DNA of 64,000 nucleotides from Castanea sativa (GCF_040712315.1 NC_134023.1:11913442-11977441), one strand, 5' to 3'. Counted from the stretch's first letter, positions 23,372-36,900 are shown. The notes: generated from the sequence alone by a model not told the origin. Translations and numbers: made by a program.

Positions 23372-23825
23372 ATATATCACTATTTTTATTTTGTCAGCTA
23401 ATTGTAGATGGTGGAGAAAAAATAATGGATGTTTACATCACCACTCATAACTTGGCAAATTGTGGAGAAGTTATGATAGTATATTTTAATAGCACACCTT
23501 TGGAAATTATGACAGGTTTAACTGTTTAAGGGTCATGATGTCTGAGTCATGATATGCACAAAAAAAATGAAAAAAAGGTAACGAGGAAGTAAAATAAAAA
23601 ATAAAAATAAAAAGTAGTTTTTTTTTTATATGTTAAAATAGAAAAAAAATTAAAAATTAAAATTGCTATGTAGATGATCTCAAGGGTCACGATGACTGAG
23701 TAATGAGACTTGCACAAATAAACGAAGGAAAATGTTATTGGATGCGGTAAATGTATTGATTTAAGAATTTTTTTTTTAAATTATGAAAAAAGAAAAGAAA
23801 AGAAAAAGCAATTAATGGTTAGTCT

Positions 23826-23878
<53 letters not shown>

Positions 23879-24586
23879 ATAAAAGTGATATCAAAATTTT
23901 CATAAAATGGTTTATAAAATGGTTTGGCTTACTTTTAGTACTTTTTTAACTAGAAGTCTCTTTTTATTTTAAATACACAGTGGTAGTAAATTTTAATCTC
24001 CACATTTTACTTAGTTAGCGAGTGATGTGGTAATTTCTCATTAAAATAAAAGAAGATTCCAGTTAAAAAAGTATTTAAAGTAAACCAAACCTTATTAAAA
24101 ATTATCTTAAAACACTTATGATTTATTAACAATTATCCTAAGACACTCATGAATAAAAAATAATAATAAGTCAAAAAAATTAAATATTTAGGGCCCGTAT
24201 GGTAATGTTGTTCTACTAATATTGTTTGCATTTTTTGAAAAAACGTGTGGGTGAAAAAGTATGTAAAAATACGTGTAATATTGTTTAAACACTAAAAACT
24301 GTAGTTCTAATTACACTACCAACAAGTGAGAACTAAGAATGAGGTCAGGAGGGGTTCGAATCTAGATTTTTTTTCGTTAAGAGAATCACCGGCAAACAAG
24401 ACTGTTGGCCTTTGTTTTTTTACTTTTTCTTTTATCTTTTTATGAATTGGTAAAAGACTATTGGCCGTCTTACTAGTTCTTGTGATTTTATCATGTGTTA
24501 ATTTATGCTCCAAATTTTCAAAGTCAAAAATTTCAAAAGTTGCCCTAATGCAATCCAGTTCAGATGCCGAAAATGCTAGTGTCAAA

Positions 24587-24623
<37 letters not shown>

Positions 24624-25077
24624 ATATATCACTATTTTTATTTTGTCAGCTAATTGTAGATGGTGGAGAAAAAATAATGGATGTTTACATCACCACTCAT
24701 AACTTGGCAAATTGTGGAGAAGTTATGATAGTATATTTTAATAGCACACCTTTGGAAATTATGACAGGTTTAACTGTTTAGGGGTCATGATGTTTGAGTC
24801 ATGATATGCACAAAAAAAATGAAAAAAAGGTAACGAGGAAGTAAAATAAAAAATAAAAATAAAAAGTAGTTTTTTTTTTATATGTTAAAATAGAAAAAAA
24901 TTAAAAATTAAAATTGCTATGTAGATGATCTCAAGGGTCACGATGACTGAGTAATGAGACTTGCACAAATAAACGAAGGAAAATGTTTTTGGATGCGGTA
25001 AATGTATTGATTTAAGAATTTTTTTTTTAAATTATGAAAAAAGAAAAGAAAAGAAAAAGCAATTAATTGTTTAGTAT

Positions 25078-25128
<51 letters not shown>

Positions 25129-26316
25129 ATAAAAGTGATATCAAAATTTTCATAAAATGGTTTATAAAATGGTTTGACTTACTTTTAGTACTTTTTTAAC
25201 TAGAAGTCTCTTTTTATTTTAAATACATAGTGGTAGTAAATTTTAATCTCCACATTTTACTTAGTTAGCGGGTGATGTGGTAGTTTCTCATTAAAATAAA
25301 AGAAGATTCCAGTTAAAAAAGTATTTAAAGTAAACCAAACCTTATTAAAAATTATCTTAAAACACTTATGATTTATTAACAATTATCCTAAGACACTCAT
25401 GAATAAAAAATAATAATGAGTCAAAAAAATTAAATATTTAGGGCACGTATGGTAATGTTGTTCTACTAATATTGTTTGCATTTTTTGAAAATACGTGTGG
25501 GTGAAAAAGTATGTAAAAATACGTGTAAAATTGTTTAAATACTGAAAACTGTTGTTCTAATTACACTACCAACAAGTGAGAACTAAGAATGAGGTCAAGA
25601 GGGGTTCGAATCTAGATTTTTTTTCGTTAAGAGAATCACTGGCAAACAAGACTGTTGGCCTTAGTTTTTTACTTTTTCTTTTATCTTTTTATGAATTGGT
25701 AAAAGACTATTGGCCGTCTTACTAGTTTTTGTGATTTTATCATGTGTTAATATATGCTCCAAATTTTCAAAGTCAGAAATTTCAAAAGTTGCCCTAATGC
25801 AATCCAATTCAGATGCCGAAAATGCTAGTGTCAAAAAAAAAAAAAATATATATATATATATATATATCACTATTTTTATTTTGTCAGCTAATTGTAGACG
25901 GTGGAAAAAAAATAATGGATGTTTACATCACCACTCATAACTTGGCAAATTGTGGAGAAGTTATGATAGTATATTTTAATAGCACACCTTTGGAAATTAT
26001 GACAGGTTTAACTGTTTAAGGGTCATGATGTCTGAGTCATGACATGCACAAAAAAATGAAAAAAAGGCAACGAGGAAGTAAAATAAAAAATAAAAATAAA
26101 AAGTAGTTTTTTTTTATATGTTAAAATAGAAAAAAATTAAAAATAAAAATTGCTATGTAGATGATCTCAAGGGTCACGATGACTGAGTAATGAGACTCGC
26201 ACAAACAAACGAAGGAAAATGTTATTGGATGCGGTAAATGTATTGATTTAAGATTTTTTTTTAAATTATGAAAAAAGAAAAAAAAAAGAAGAAGAAGCAA
26301 TTAATTGGTTAGTCTA

Positions 26317-26368
<52 letters not shown>

Positions 26369-26827
26369 TTTTATAAAAGTGATATCAAAATTTTCATAAA
26401 ATGGTTTATAAAATGGTTTGGCTTACTTTTAGTACTTTTTTAACTAGAAGTCTCTTTTTATTTTAAATACACAATGGTAAGTGGTAGTAAGTTTTAATCT
26501 CCACATTTTACTTAGTTAGTGGGTGATGTGGCAGTTTCTCATTAAAATAAAAGAAGATTTCAGTTAAAAAAGTATTTGAAGTAAACCAAACCTTATTAAA
26601 AATTATCTTAAAACACTTATAATTTATTAACAATTATCCTAAGACACTCATGAATAAAAAAAAAAAAAATGAGTCAAAAAATTAAATATTTAGGGTCAGT
26701 ATGGTAATGTTGTTCTACTAATATTGTTTGTATTTTTCGGAAATACGTGTGAGTGAAAAAGTATGTAAAAATACGTGTAATGTTGTTTAAACACTGAAAA
26801 CTGTTGTTCTAATTACATTTCCAACAA
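21832..26827. repeat. Four-copy tandem array, unit about 1.25 kb
   Basis: Units start at ACAAGTGAGAACTAAGAATG: 21832, 23032, 24322 and 25572. Lengths are about 1200, 1290, 1250 and 1256 bp. Units 2 and 3 are nearly identical apart from (TA)n length, while units 1 and 4 are more diverged. Each unit contains a GGTTCGAATC word, two (TA)n microsatellites, and near its end a MITE-like stretch (GGTAATGTTGTTCTACTAAT ... TTGTTTAAACACT). Junctions read ACCAACAAGTGAG, the left edge TTACAAGTGAG and the right edge CCAACAACTC, so ACAA is a plausible microhomology for the first duplication. Minus-strand open frames of 69-89 codons recur in the units but are not recognised and decay in units 1 and 4. Confidence 0.92.
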
Positions 26828-27566
26828 CTCAAAAAAATTACTTTATTTATTTTAACACCACTTCAATTAAATATTCATTTTTTATTACTTTTTATTCTCT
26901 CTTTCTCTCTGTCTCTTTCCCTTTTTTGAACCAAGATCAACCACCAAAGTGAACAAACTTTCACTCTTTCTTCTCAACTCAGCAAACCCACTACCACCTA
27001 AACCCTCCCCCCCCCCACATCACAACTTAGTCATAGCCACCTCCAAATACCCATTACCCAACAACCATGATAACTGCCAAATACCCACTGCCCAGCCATC
27101 ATGATCACAACCCATCATTCCAAGATCGACTCACTGAGATCCACCAAACTCATAGCCCCGCCATCGTGATTATAACCCAAACCACCACCACTGTTACCAA
27201 AATCCATCAAGAAAAACCCAACAACCCAAAATTGCAAACCAATCGGCAACCCACCACCACAACCCGATCACCAAACCACCAGCCCAACCACTGCGAACTA
27301 CTTTTTAAGCTATACTAGGAGCGCGTGAGTGGGGCATGATGTAACTAACAACCAAACCGCATGATATGAATGTATCAATTATGTAGTGTTTTATAAACAG
27401 TGGTCAACTTTCTGTCCATAGCTATTGGCTTTTTTATATTTAGTATATTTACCAATGGATTTATTTGAACATGGGAATTTGTATACTTAAGAAATGCATT
27501 TAGTCAAGAGTAGATAGTGTGGCGGCTTTGCATGTCTATGAGAAGCTTTTTATCTTCCTCTTTTCT
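26828..27566. other. Upstream region of the receptor kinase locus
   Basis: Begins with the tail of a repeat, then a C/A-rich stretch (about 26930-27300) open as a Thr/His/Pro-rich frame that is not a recognised protein. TATA-like TTTTTATATTTAG lies at about 27430, some 280 bp upstream of the receptor start codon. Whether it is the working promoter cannot be judged from sequence alone. Confidence 0.4.

Positions 27567-27627
<61 letters not shown>
27567..27627. repeat. (TC)n(AC)n compound microsatellite in the 5' leader
   Basis: About 13 TC then 17 AC units, 80 bp before the receptor start codon. A second compound tract of the same order begins just after exon 1 (27832-27887). CT-rich leaders are common in plant genes. 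Confidence 0.95.
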
Positions 27628-27630
<3 letters not shown>

Positions 27631-27831
27631 TCTCTCTCTATCCCTTCTGTAATATCTCTCATTTGCACTATAATGAATCCCATATAGAGAAAAAATTGAA
27701 GTCAGTCATGGTAGGATCATCACCTCTTCTAGTTTTAGCCTTTTGTGTTGCTTGCATCTTTGGCCAACTTTTTGAGTTAGCTCAAGCTCAAAATCGAACC
27801 CAAGCTGCTACAGATCCAGCTGAAGGTGTGC

Positions 27832-27887
<56 letters not shown>
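27832..27887. repeat. (CT)n(CA)n compound microsatellite at the start of intron 1
   Basis: Starts 6 bases after the exon 1 donor site (GAAG|GTGTGC) and repeats the order of the tract upstream of exon 1. Its length could affect use of this donor. Confidence 0.95.
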
Positions 27888-27891
<4 letters not shown>

Positions 27892-28381
27892 ATTACATAT
27901 TAATGTTGTTGCCTGATCAGAGCTTTTTTTGTCTTCTGTATATGTTACATGTGAACAGCAATAGGAAACTTTTTTTTTTTTTTTTTTTTTTTTGTATTTT
28001 GGGTTATAACCCAATAAATAAACAATGAATGCCAAAAACTGTGTTTGTTTATAATTGTTGAGGTACAAAACTTGAAGTAATATATAGAAGGCTAGCTTTT
28101 AGAATTTGATCGTGCTATAGCTTCCAAATCTAGCTATGGATGAAGTTAATAAGAGCCCCAAACCAACTAATCATGCTGATAAGTGCAAGGTAGATATTGT
28201 ACTTTCGATATCATCATCATTTCAATGGCTAGCTTAGCTTTACAGTTGTGCTGGCAACTTGTGGTGTCAGCCATTACATTATTGGGGTGGTGGTAAATAC
28301 TATATAGTATTAGTGGGGCTTGGGTACATCATAAATTAATAATTACATATTTAACTAAATAATCAGACAGCTATGAGCAAT

Positions 28382-28382
<1 letters not shown>

Positions 28383-28435
<53 letters not shown>
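28383..28435. repeat. (CT)n(AT)n microsatellite in intron 1
   Basis: About 18 CT units followed by about 9 AT units, inside receptor intron 1. Confidence 0.95.
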
Positions 28436-28437
<2 letters not shown>

Positions 28438-28520
28438 AATATATGTATGTATATATATTGAAATTTTAAAGGCTACCACCCTAGTAATTTAATAAGAAAA
28501 AGAAAGAGTTATGAAAGATT

Positions 28521-28600
28521 TTTTTTTGGGTCACTATATAGATTGATTGAATAAAAAAAAAAATTCAATCAATGTATATAGTGACCCAAAAAAAAAAAAA
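28521..28600. repeat. Hairpin (inverted repeat) in intron 1
   Basis: TGGGTCACTATATAGATTGA and its continuation pair with the reverse complement TCAATCAATGTATATAGTGACCCA-like arm (given here as arms 28527-28552 and 28563-28587) around a short A-tract loop, with flanking T and A tracts extending the stem. It could be a minimal foldback MITE; no target duplication was identified. Confidence 0.8.
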
Positions 28601-30470
28601 GAAGAAAAAGAAATCTATGTTACACGGATTTTACTCACTGTTTCATTAAAAAAATAAAAATTCATTCACTGATTGATATATATTTTTTACACCCTTTAAA
28701 AGTGGGTTAATTGTAATTTTAATTCTTAAAATAAATAAAAAATATTGGTTGATTGAATAGTTTTGGACAATTCGGATATTTGTTAATTAAGTGGGATTTA
28801 TTTTACGGTCTAATCTGTGATGGGTATCAATGATTAGGAAGTTCTTTTTTGCAAACACAACATTTTTCTCTGTTTGGGATGGGCTCAAAATAAAAATAAG
28901 CTATTTATTTTTTTAGTATAATAATGTTATAAAATTTCTCCCTTTTTTTCTAATTAAAATTGTTCTAATAAACAGTGGCAATTTTGGAGGGTGTATATCA
29001 GATTGATCACAATGATGTTTAATTGTGAATATGATTGCAGTGACAGCATTGAATACAATATTTAAAAAATGGGGGATCTCAGCATCATCAAATCAATGGA
29101 ATATAAGTGGGGAACCATGCAGCGGAGCAGCCATCGACTCCACAAGTTTTGATGACCAAAACCACAACCCCTTTATCAAATGTGACTGTTCGTACAATAG
29201 TAACTCTACTTGCCACATTACCCAATTGTACGTTTCTTTCTTTTATATGTATATCCTCATGTTTTGTTTCCCATGCCATTTTTGCTTAGAATTACAATTT
29301 CTACACATTCAATAAAAAAATAGTTTAATGTAAATTGCATTTTTTTTTATTATAATTTTTTATTGAACTAAAACGAAAAGCAAGGGGATCACCACTATTA
29401 TATGATTATATCTGACTGGTTGTTGAAAAGGCTTAAGTTTATTTTCGATATTGGTTAAAGAATTAGTATCAAAACTGTTGGATATATTATATTAACTGGT
29501 TGATGAAGAGGATATTATATATTAACTGGTTGCCTAGTAGCAAAACTTATTCTTATATGTTATCATATACTAAAATTTTATGTACCTTTATAGAGTGGCA
29601 GAGGAAAGTAGTAATAACCTTTTTTTAAAAAAAATAATTTGACAGATGAGGTGAGTTGCCAATGTGCATTACAAAGATCCCTATTCATATCCATTGTTTT
29701 ATACTGCTTGTCCTTAACTTTTTGTTATTGGACTGGGTGTTTATTTATTTATTTTAGGGTGTTTAGAGCTCCTCAAGCTCTGGATTATTCTCCCGTGTGT
29801 AGTTCCCCCATCTGACATACACCAACTAATTTTCGAGAATTTTGTTAGTTTGTTGGGTATAGAGGTGGATATTTCTAAAGTGAACTTAACTTAGGTAATA
29901 GTTCATGGCTGATAATAGTTCTTTTTGTTGGTTAGTAACATAGGTCTCAACTCGTCTTCCATCTTAGTATTTTTATAGAGGAATGAGGAGGTATTATTCA
30001 GATGAGAGCTTATTAATAAACCTACTTTATATTGCATTGAGAAATAGATAAGGGAAAGCAGAGTCATTTATTGAGATATATACTACCCCAGGTCATTTTT
30101 CTATGCCAATTTCTTCCATTCATTTTAGGATAAAAATATGCTTAAAATCCCATATAGTTCCCCTAAAAACATAACACATTGAGGTTTTGAGTGTAACACT
30201 CAAACCCCTTGCAGTATTGTTTTACCAGTAAATTGTTAATTAGGTAACATTTTATCTTCTTGAGGTTTTTGAGTTTAACACAAAATCCCCCTATGGTATT
30301 TCTTTATGTGAAAATATAGTTCTAAATATTGACAAGTGTCATCACATGAGCAATACATCTTTTATTTTAATGGATGTCTATGGTTTTCACATAAAATGAT
30401 ACTCATGGAATTGAATGTTACATTCAAAACTCGGGGGGAGGGGTGGTGGTTGTGTGTTTCCCTCTAAATA

Positions 30471-30789
30471 TATATGTATGTGTGTGTGTGTGTGATAGCA
30501 GTCAAACAAATGATAATTTTTTTGGCTACCCAAATAACCCTTTTTTAATTAGAAGAGCTAATCTGTCATGGGTGTGCTCTCATGGTGCTTCCCATGTGCT
30601 CTTCTATTTTTTTTAAAGGTTTTTGAGCATGTATATGTATGTGTGTGTGTGTTACTGCAGTCAAACAAATGAGATTTTTTTGCCACCCAAGTCAGCCTTT
30701 TTCTAATTAGAAGATCTAATCTGTCATGGGTGTGCCCTCATGGTGCTCCCCATGTTCTGTTCCTTTATTTTAAAGGTTTTTGAGCATGT
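30471..30789. repeat. Tandem duplication, period about 161 bp, in intron 2
   Basis: TATATGTATGTGTGTG ... CAGTCAAACAAATGA ... AATCTGTCATGGGTGTGC ... TTTTTGAGCATGT occurs twice head to tail (30471-30631 and 30632-30789) with modest divergence. It is intronic, with no coding sign. Confidence 0.88.
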
Positions 30790-32602
30790 AATGTCATACA
30801 AACATCATTCCATCAAATTTGAGCATAAAAGATAAAGTATTTTGCTGCTTAAAATTTTGATGAAATGTATCTTCATGCACCAATTTAAGTTGGTGGCATC
30901 TGTTGGTCAAACCAATACCTATGATGGATGTGTGAGCTTTAAAATTATTGAGTTTTGCATGAAATTGGCCATAGAATCCTAAGGACTAAGGCGAGGTCAT
31001 GGAGACATCATAAGGAGGCCTTGTCATAATGTCCACTTAAATAAAAACTCATGTATGAATCATCTATATGTTGACCAAAAATGAAAAGATAAAATGTGTC
31101 AACTTTATAAATTCACATGGTAATATAAAATGGGAACTTTACTTGAAGTCAATGTTCCAGTGTTGAAATGGAGAAAGGAATTGAAAAAAAAAAAATTTGA
31201 AGAGATAAGTTCTTTGTGTGTGTGCGAGCGCACACACGTGTGTTTTATAACTTAAAAGTTCCTTATGTGGTTTCTTGGATTTATATATTGATGATTAATT
31301 TTATCTTCTCCTATGCTCATTTTCTCCTTGTGCCACATTTCACTAGTACAAGTTTGGTTTTGTACAATGAACCATGAATTTTATGTTATTGATTGGAGTA
31401 TACAAGCACAATTTGAGATGCATTTAGCGCAAACAAAAGAATAAAATCTAAATCCTTGCAAAGGATAATTAGATGGGACCTCAATATGTATTATTTTTGC
31501 AAAGTGCAGGTTAAGGGGATTTTAGTTTGACCCTCGGATCTAAACCCATTAGAAGGGAGCAGAATGCTACTAGCGTATATGGCCATTAATTGGAAACTCA
31601 CACCATTATATGAAAACATTGCGCTTGTAGAGAGCTTTTATGATATTAATTACTAATATTCTTGAGCGGTAATTCAATCTGTCACTTTTACTAAGCTTAC
31701 ATTTTTAGCGATTTATGAATTAAATTCATACAATATGATAATCCCCCATTTTTTCAATTGTTTTTTTTTATAAATTCCTTGAAAGTTTTGCAAAATTTGG
31801 TAAGTTACAGAAACTACACTTCAAAATATCTTGGGCATCTTTAGTATATGAATCTTTTTTTTCATGGTTGATGTTTCTTTTTTCCCTTTTACAGGAAGGC
31901 TTATGCCTTGAATGTAGTTGGCGTAATTCCAGATGAACTATGGACTTTGACTTTCCTCTTCAATCTGTACGATATCTTCTTGATATGTTTGTTTACTTGT
32001 GTTTTGCATGAACATGGATTACCTTCTTTTTCATGTAAGCTAGGATTGAACATGGACCTTGAAAGTGTACTGCGTCATGTAAAGCAATTGAATTTTGTAG
32101 CAGATATGGTGTACTAGTTTTCCAGGATGGTTCATTTTCATTATATTCTGTTAAATGTGCTCTGTTTCCAATATTTCTTACAGGAATTTGGGCCAAAATT
32201 ACTTGACTGGTAACTTGTCTGCATCCATCGGCAAACTATATCGCATGCAATACCTGTAAGCCTGTCTCAGTTTTGGTTTGAAACTCAAAGGATATTGTAC
32301 ATCTAATGTCAGCTAACCTTTCTCTTTCCTTTGATGTTTAATAAATTAGGAGTTTTGGCATCAATGCATTATCAGGGATACTTCCAAAGGAACTTGGAAA
32401 TCTTACAGATTTACTGTCATTGTAAGTTACCCTCATTCAAAATTTGTAAGTCATCTATGTGGCATCTAGGTGGTGTTGTTTCAACCATTCTTTTATTGTA
32501 ATTTATTTGAAGAAGGGTTTTTGTGATAAGGTCTATCTCAAATGGAATTTCCTCCTCCCTCAATAACAGGATTCATGTGTGACTTCCCATTAAAAATAAT
32601 GA

Positions 32603-33909
32603 GGGATAATTACAGTAAACTCACCTGTGGTATGACCCGTTTTTACGCGTGGTTCAATCATTTACACTTTGCCCACCTGAACTTCAATCCGTTACCCATC
32701 CGTTATCCACCTCTGTTAAAATTAGGGGTAAAAATGTATTTATCTTCACTTTTATGTCTCTCTCTTCTACAAACAAAAAATAATAGAAAAAACTCAAACA
32801 AACAAGATCAAAGTGTGGGTTTTGTAGAGAAACAAGATGTGTATCAAAACAAGATCAAATGACCAGGCCAACACATTTGGTTCAAAATGGTTTTCTATCT
32901 CTCATTTTATGTCTCTTTACTCCCAAAACAAAAAATTATACCAAAGACAAGAGAAAGAAGATCTAAAAACAGATTTTTAGAAATTTTTAAGCTTAGGTTC
33001 AAGAGCACACTTCCTCTTGGTATGAACAGTCTTGAGCCAATCAATCCAAATAAAATTTTCATATTCGCACAAATCCTAAAAAACATTTACAAAAATCCTA
33101 CACTTGAAAGTGCTCTACTCTAATTTCACAAAAATCCTTTCAGACACTTTCAGTCATTCACAAAAATCGTACACGGCTTCACCTTAGTTCTCTCTCAAAT
33201 CTCAAACCAAAACCAAAGCAAACCCCTCTTCAAAACCCAGACCCACCACACGTAGCAACACAAACATAGACCCACTACACCCACAACAAAGAAAATAAGA
33301 TAGCAAAGAGTGAGAGGCGGATCAAAGTCACAGTCAGAACTCATCCCCAGGCTCGGCAACTCTACTATCTCGCTCAGCTCTTCTGGTGCCAAAACGTAAC
33401 TCTTTGGAAGCAGCGGCCTAGACATCTCGGGGCGAGTTGGAAGCGGGTCGGGGCAATGACCCAGCTAGTTCGGGGAAGTTAAGGATGGCTGAGTTTCCCT
33501 TGATGCTCAGCGCTGCTACGTCGTGGGCCCGGGCTGTCATTTTTGGGGTCGAGAATGTTCCAAGCTAGATCCGATTTTTCTTCCTGGGCTGTCGGATTTC
33601 AGAAACCCATTTGCCCCATGTTCTCATTCGGACCCCAATTCCAACTTCAAACCCACTTTGAATGCCAACCACAGTGAGGAGAGAAGCCAAGATCAGATTG
33701 GGACTTGTGTGCTATTCCTCCGCTTTGTTCTTATAGAAGTTCTTAAGCAATCAAAACCCTAGCTTTTTATTTTTGTTATGTTTGTTTTTCTCTAAAAATG
33801 TGTTTTTCTAATGGCAAAAGGAGAGGTAGGTAACAGATCCCTAACGGAAGTTACCTTAGGTAGGCAAAGTGAAAACGGGTTATACCACAGAGTTTACTGT
33901 AATTATCCC
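32603..33909. mobile_element. Pack-MULE: Mutator-like element carrying an AP2/ERF gene fragment, in receptor intron 5
   Basis: Starts GGGATAATTACAGTAAACTC and ends with its reverse complement, GAGTTTACTGTAATTATCCC. Weaker inverted similarity continues inward for about 100 bp (CTGTGGTAT, ACCCGTTTT, CACTTTGCC). It is flanked by perfect 9-bp duplications AAATAATGA (32594-32602, 33910-33918). Length is 1307 bp, with no transposase. The interior at 33321-33636 is clearly more GC-rich than its surroundings and encodes, on the minus strand, part of an AP2/ERF protein. The element lies between LRR exons 5 and 6 and leaves both splice sites intact. Confidence 0.93.
33321..33636 (-). pseudogene. AP2/ERF (DREB-type) transcription factor fragment captured by the MULE
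   Basis: Reading the minus strand from 33633: [19 protein letters not shown], then [23 protein letters not shown], then [31 protein letters not shown], stop, AAASK. This is most of an AP2 DNA-binding domain with the conserved [17 protein letters not shown] and LNFPELA blocks. The Val in WVSEIR suits the DREB side of the family. After a frameshift, the stretch PEELSEIVELPSL resembles the acidic C-terminal motif of TINY-like members. Two stops (TAG at 33565-33567, where Trp is expected, and 33418-33420, where Gln is expected) plus the frameshift show it cannot make a factor. The parent gene is not in the window. Confidence 0.9.
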
Positions 33910-36900
33910 AAATAATGAAGAATCACAAAAATATGAATTTAGTAGTCACCCTGATGCAATTGTACAACTATTTTGATGCTTTCTGCATTTCACATCTTTT
34001 TTTTATTTTTTTTGGGATGGAATTTTATATCTCACATACTTGATCTTGATGATCTGCACCCTAAGACAGTCAAGTCCTTGTTTATAAATTATAATTCATA
34101 TATTGTTTTACTTGTTAATTTTGTAGGTCTTTTTCGACAAACAACTTCACTGGTTCTCTCCCATCCGAGCTTGGCAGTTTAGTGAAATTAGAACAGCTGT
34201 AAGTTCTAGAACCATAAAGCTTTCCATTTTCAGTGAACGTTCTGAAAATCAATTTGATTTTATTTTATAGCTAGGTGAGGCAGACTTTGGAAATGGTTAT
34301 AGTAAAGCTTCTAGTAATATCCTGTCTGTTGCTCAAGATTATAAGAACTTTGTGACAACAAATCTCATATGCCATATTGCAAGGTTTTGCAAATGCAAGA
34401 TTATTTGTTATATCCCAGGACAGAAAACAATGTAATCATATTTTTTTAATATATATTTTTAATGATAAAGTCAAGTACTATTAGCTGCCAGAAATGATAT
34501 GGTGAAAATGATATATTTTGTAGATGCTTACCATGAGAAATTTTGAAAATTGTTCTATTAGCTGCCACAAATGGCTTGAGACCTTTCCTTTGGTTGTTAA
34601 ATTCAATAACTGTTACTACTAAATTTTTATTTGAGCTGAGGATAGGATATTAATATAATTGTATTCATGAAAATTCTTTACCTCGACAGCTACTTTGATA
34701 GTTCTGGAATAAGTGGTGCGATTCCTTCGACATTTGCTAATTTAAAAAGCCTTGCGACAGTGTAAGAACTAGCTTACTACTTCTTTTCTCACCTGCAAAC
34801 TTTCTAAAATTTACATAATGATGAATATTAAAACAAAAAATTGTGATTAGATTGTGAGAAGAGATTTCTTATGGTCTCAGGTGGGCTTCAGACACTGAAC
34901 TAACAGGCAGGATACCTGACTTCATTGGGAATTGGTCAAAGCTTACTACCATGTAAGACTATTGTTAGCCTTATTCTATTTGCTTCTCCTAAATCATGCT
35001 TGATAAGGCTCAATTTTCATTACAAAGTCAAAGTTATTATTGATAAAACTTTAGTGTGTACTTGTACATTCTATAGAAGAGATGCATTTGTGCACAATTT
35101 ATGATTAACTACTCCAAAATGATTTTGGTAGGAAGCTTGAAGGAAACTCTTTAGAAGGTCCAATACCCTCAGCGTTTTCCAATTTGACTTCTCTGACGGA
35201 GTTGTGAGTGTCAGCATCTCTTAGTTACTTTTATTTGTATTTTGCGGATCTTGTGAAGTTAAAAATCTCATGTGTGATATTATTGTAGGAGAATAAGTGA
35301 TTTGTCTAATGGGAGCTCTTCACTGGCTTTTATAAGGAATATGAAATCTCTAAGTACCTTGTAAGAAAACGCCCAAGCATCTACGTTTCAGATTCCTAAT
35401 TATGAATATCCATGTTTTCTTTCTTCTTTGTTGCTTTTCCAATATATAATATAACAGTTTAGTTGCATCTGTTGCAGAGTGCTGAGGAATAATAACATTT
35501 CTGATTCAATTCCATCAAATATAGGAGAATACTTAAAGTTGTCACAGCTGTAAGTAATTCCCATTGGTGGGTGACTATCTAGAATTTTAGATACACGTAA
35601 TGCTGGAATTTAGGTTGAATTTGATTTTTGTTCAAAGCAATGGAATTGGGAACATCTATGATATATATTTAGGTTGGGCAACCCCAACCTGAAGAAAGAA
35701 ATTTATGTGGTAAATACTGATTAATTTAGTGATATTGTTATCAGGTTTCTCTTGGCTTGCAAAATGAACTCACGCTGTTTGTAATTGGATAAGGGGAATT
35801 TTTTTTTTTTTGATAGGTATAAGGGGAAATTCATTGTATTTCAAGTTCTTCCTGTTTCTTTTCCACTCTTCTTATCTTTTCTCTATCCTTTTCTTTTTCC
35901 TTCTTTCTTGTTGGGATAGTGTGTAAGGATTATAATTGTTGATTACTTCTTGTAGATAACTAGTTTTATGAATCACAACCATGTGATAATAGCTTTGTTA
36001 TCAATACATAATAATAATATTGTTTAACTTTTTTAGGGATCTGAGCTTCAACAATATAACAGGACAGATTCCAAACACGCTTTTCAATTTGAGTTCGCTC
36101 TCTTTCTTGTAATATACCTCATTTTCTTAATTTCATATTATACATTCCAATATTATTCTTAATTTCTTAATTTCTTAATTTCTTAATTTCTTGCCTTCAT
36201 TATCAGGTTTCTTGGAAATAATAAGTTAAATGGCACTGTGCCTGCACAAAAAAGTGGGTCTCTTCTCAACATGTAAGTACATAAAGACATTATTTGCATT
36301 TAACAACATTATGATACATTTAAAATAGAGGTGTCTAACAATTAGCTTTTTGATTGAAATCCCTTATTTGTATAAGGATTTTTTAAATCTCCAATGCATA
36401 TGTACAAGGAGTTATATTCAGTCTGATGTCAAGAGGGTAGTATGATTCTGATCTCATATTAATACTAAGCCATTTACAATGGTGTTTTGGTAGAAAAACG
36501 TTGAGTACCACATCCCAAAATCTTGTATGAGCTAAGCGAACATTTATATGTAGTGAGCTATAACAATCTTATGGAGCAGATGCTTTTACATTGGGAGGTT
36601 ATAACACACTCAGGTTAATCAAAGAATTGATCTCCATGTAATAATATAGCGATTACTCTAAAATGATGGAAGTGTTTCCTTTCTTTTTTTCTTTGGAAGG
36701 GGGGGGGGGGGAGGGTATTTTCTGTATATCTATAAGCAAGCAATTACAGAAAATAATAAATGCTGTAGCACCAATGGATTAATTGTAATGGCCTAATCTT
36801 ATAGCCTCATAAAAGAGTATACATGGATTTCCATGTGTAGCTAATAGCATAAACAAGCATGGCATTATTAGCAAACATAGAAAAATAGAGGTTCTAAATT

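Noticed and set aside
21832..26827. CRISPR-like or other regularly spaced repeat array
   Set aside because: Units are ~1.25 kb head-to-tail copies in plant nuclear DNA, with no short repeat/spacer pattern.
27519..28028. 169-codon frame across receptor exon 1
   Set aside because: It is open only because microsatellites (Ser-Leu, Thr-His) flank exon 1. The true start is the in-frame ATG at 27708, and the exon ends at 27825.
33195..33425. Independent membrane protein frame on the minus strand
   Set aside because: Its first half is the frameshifted C-terminal part of the captured AP2/ERF gene, and the hydrophobic second half is MULE filler.
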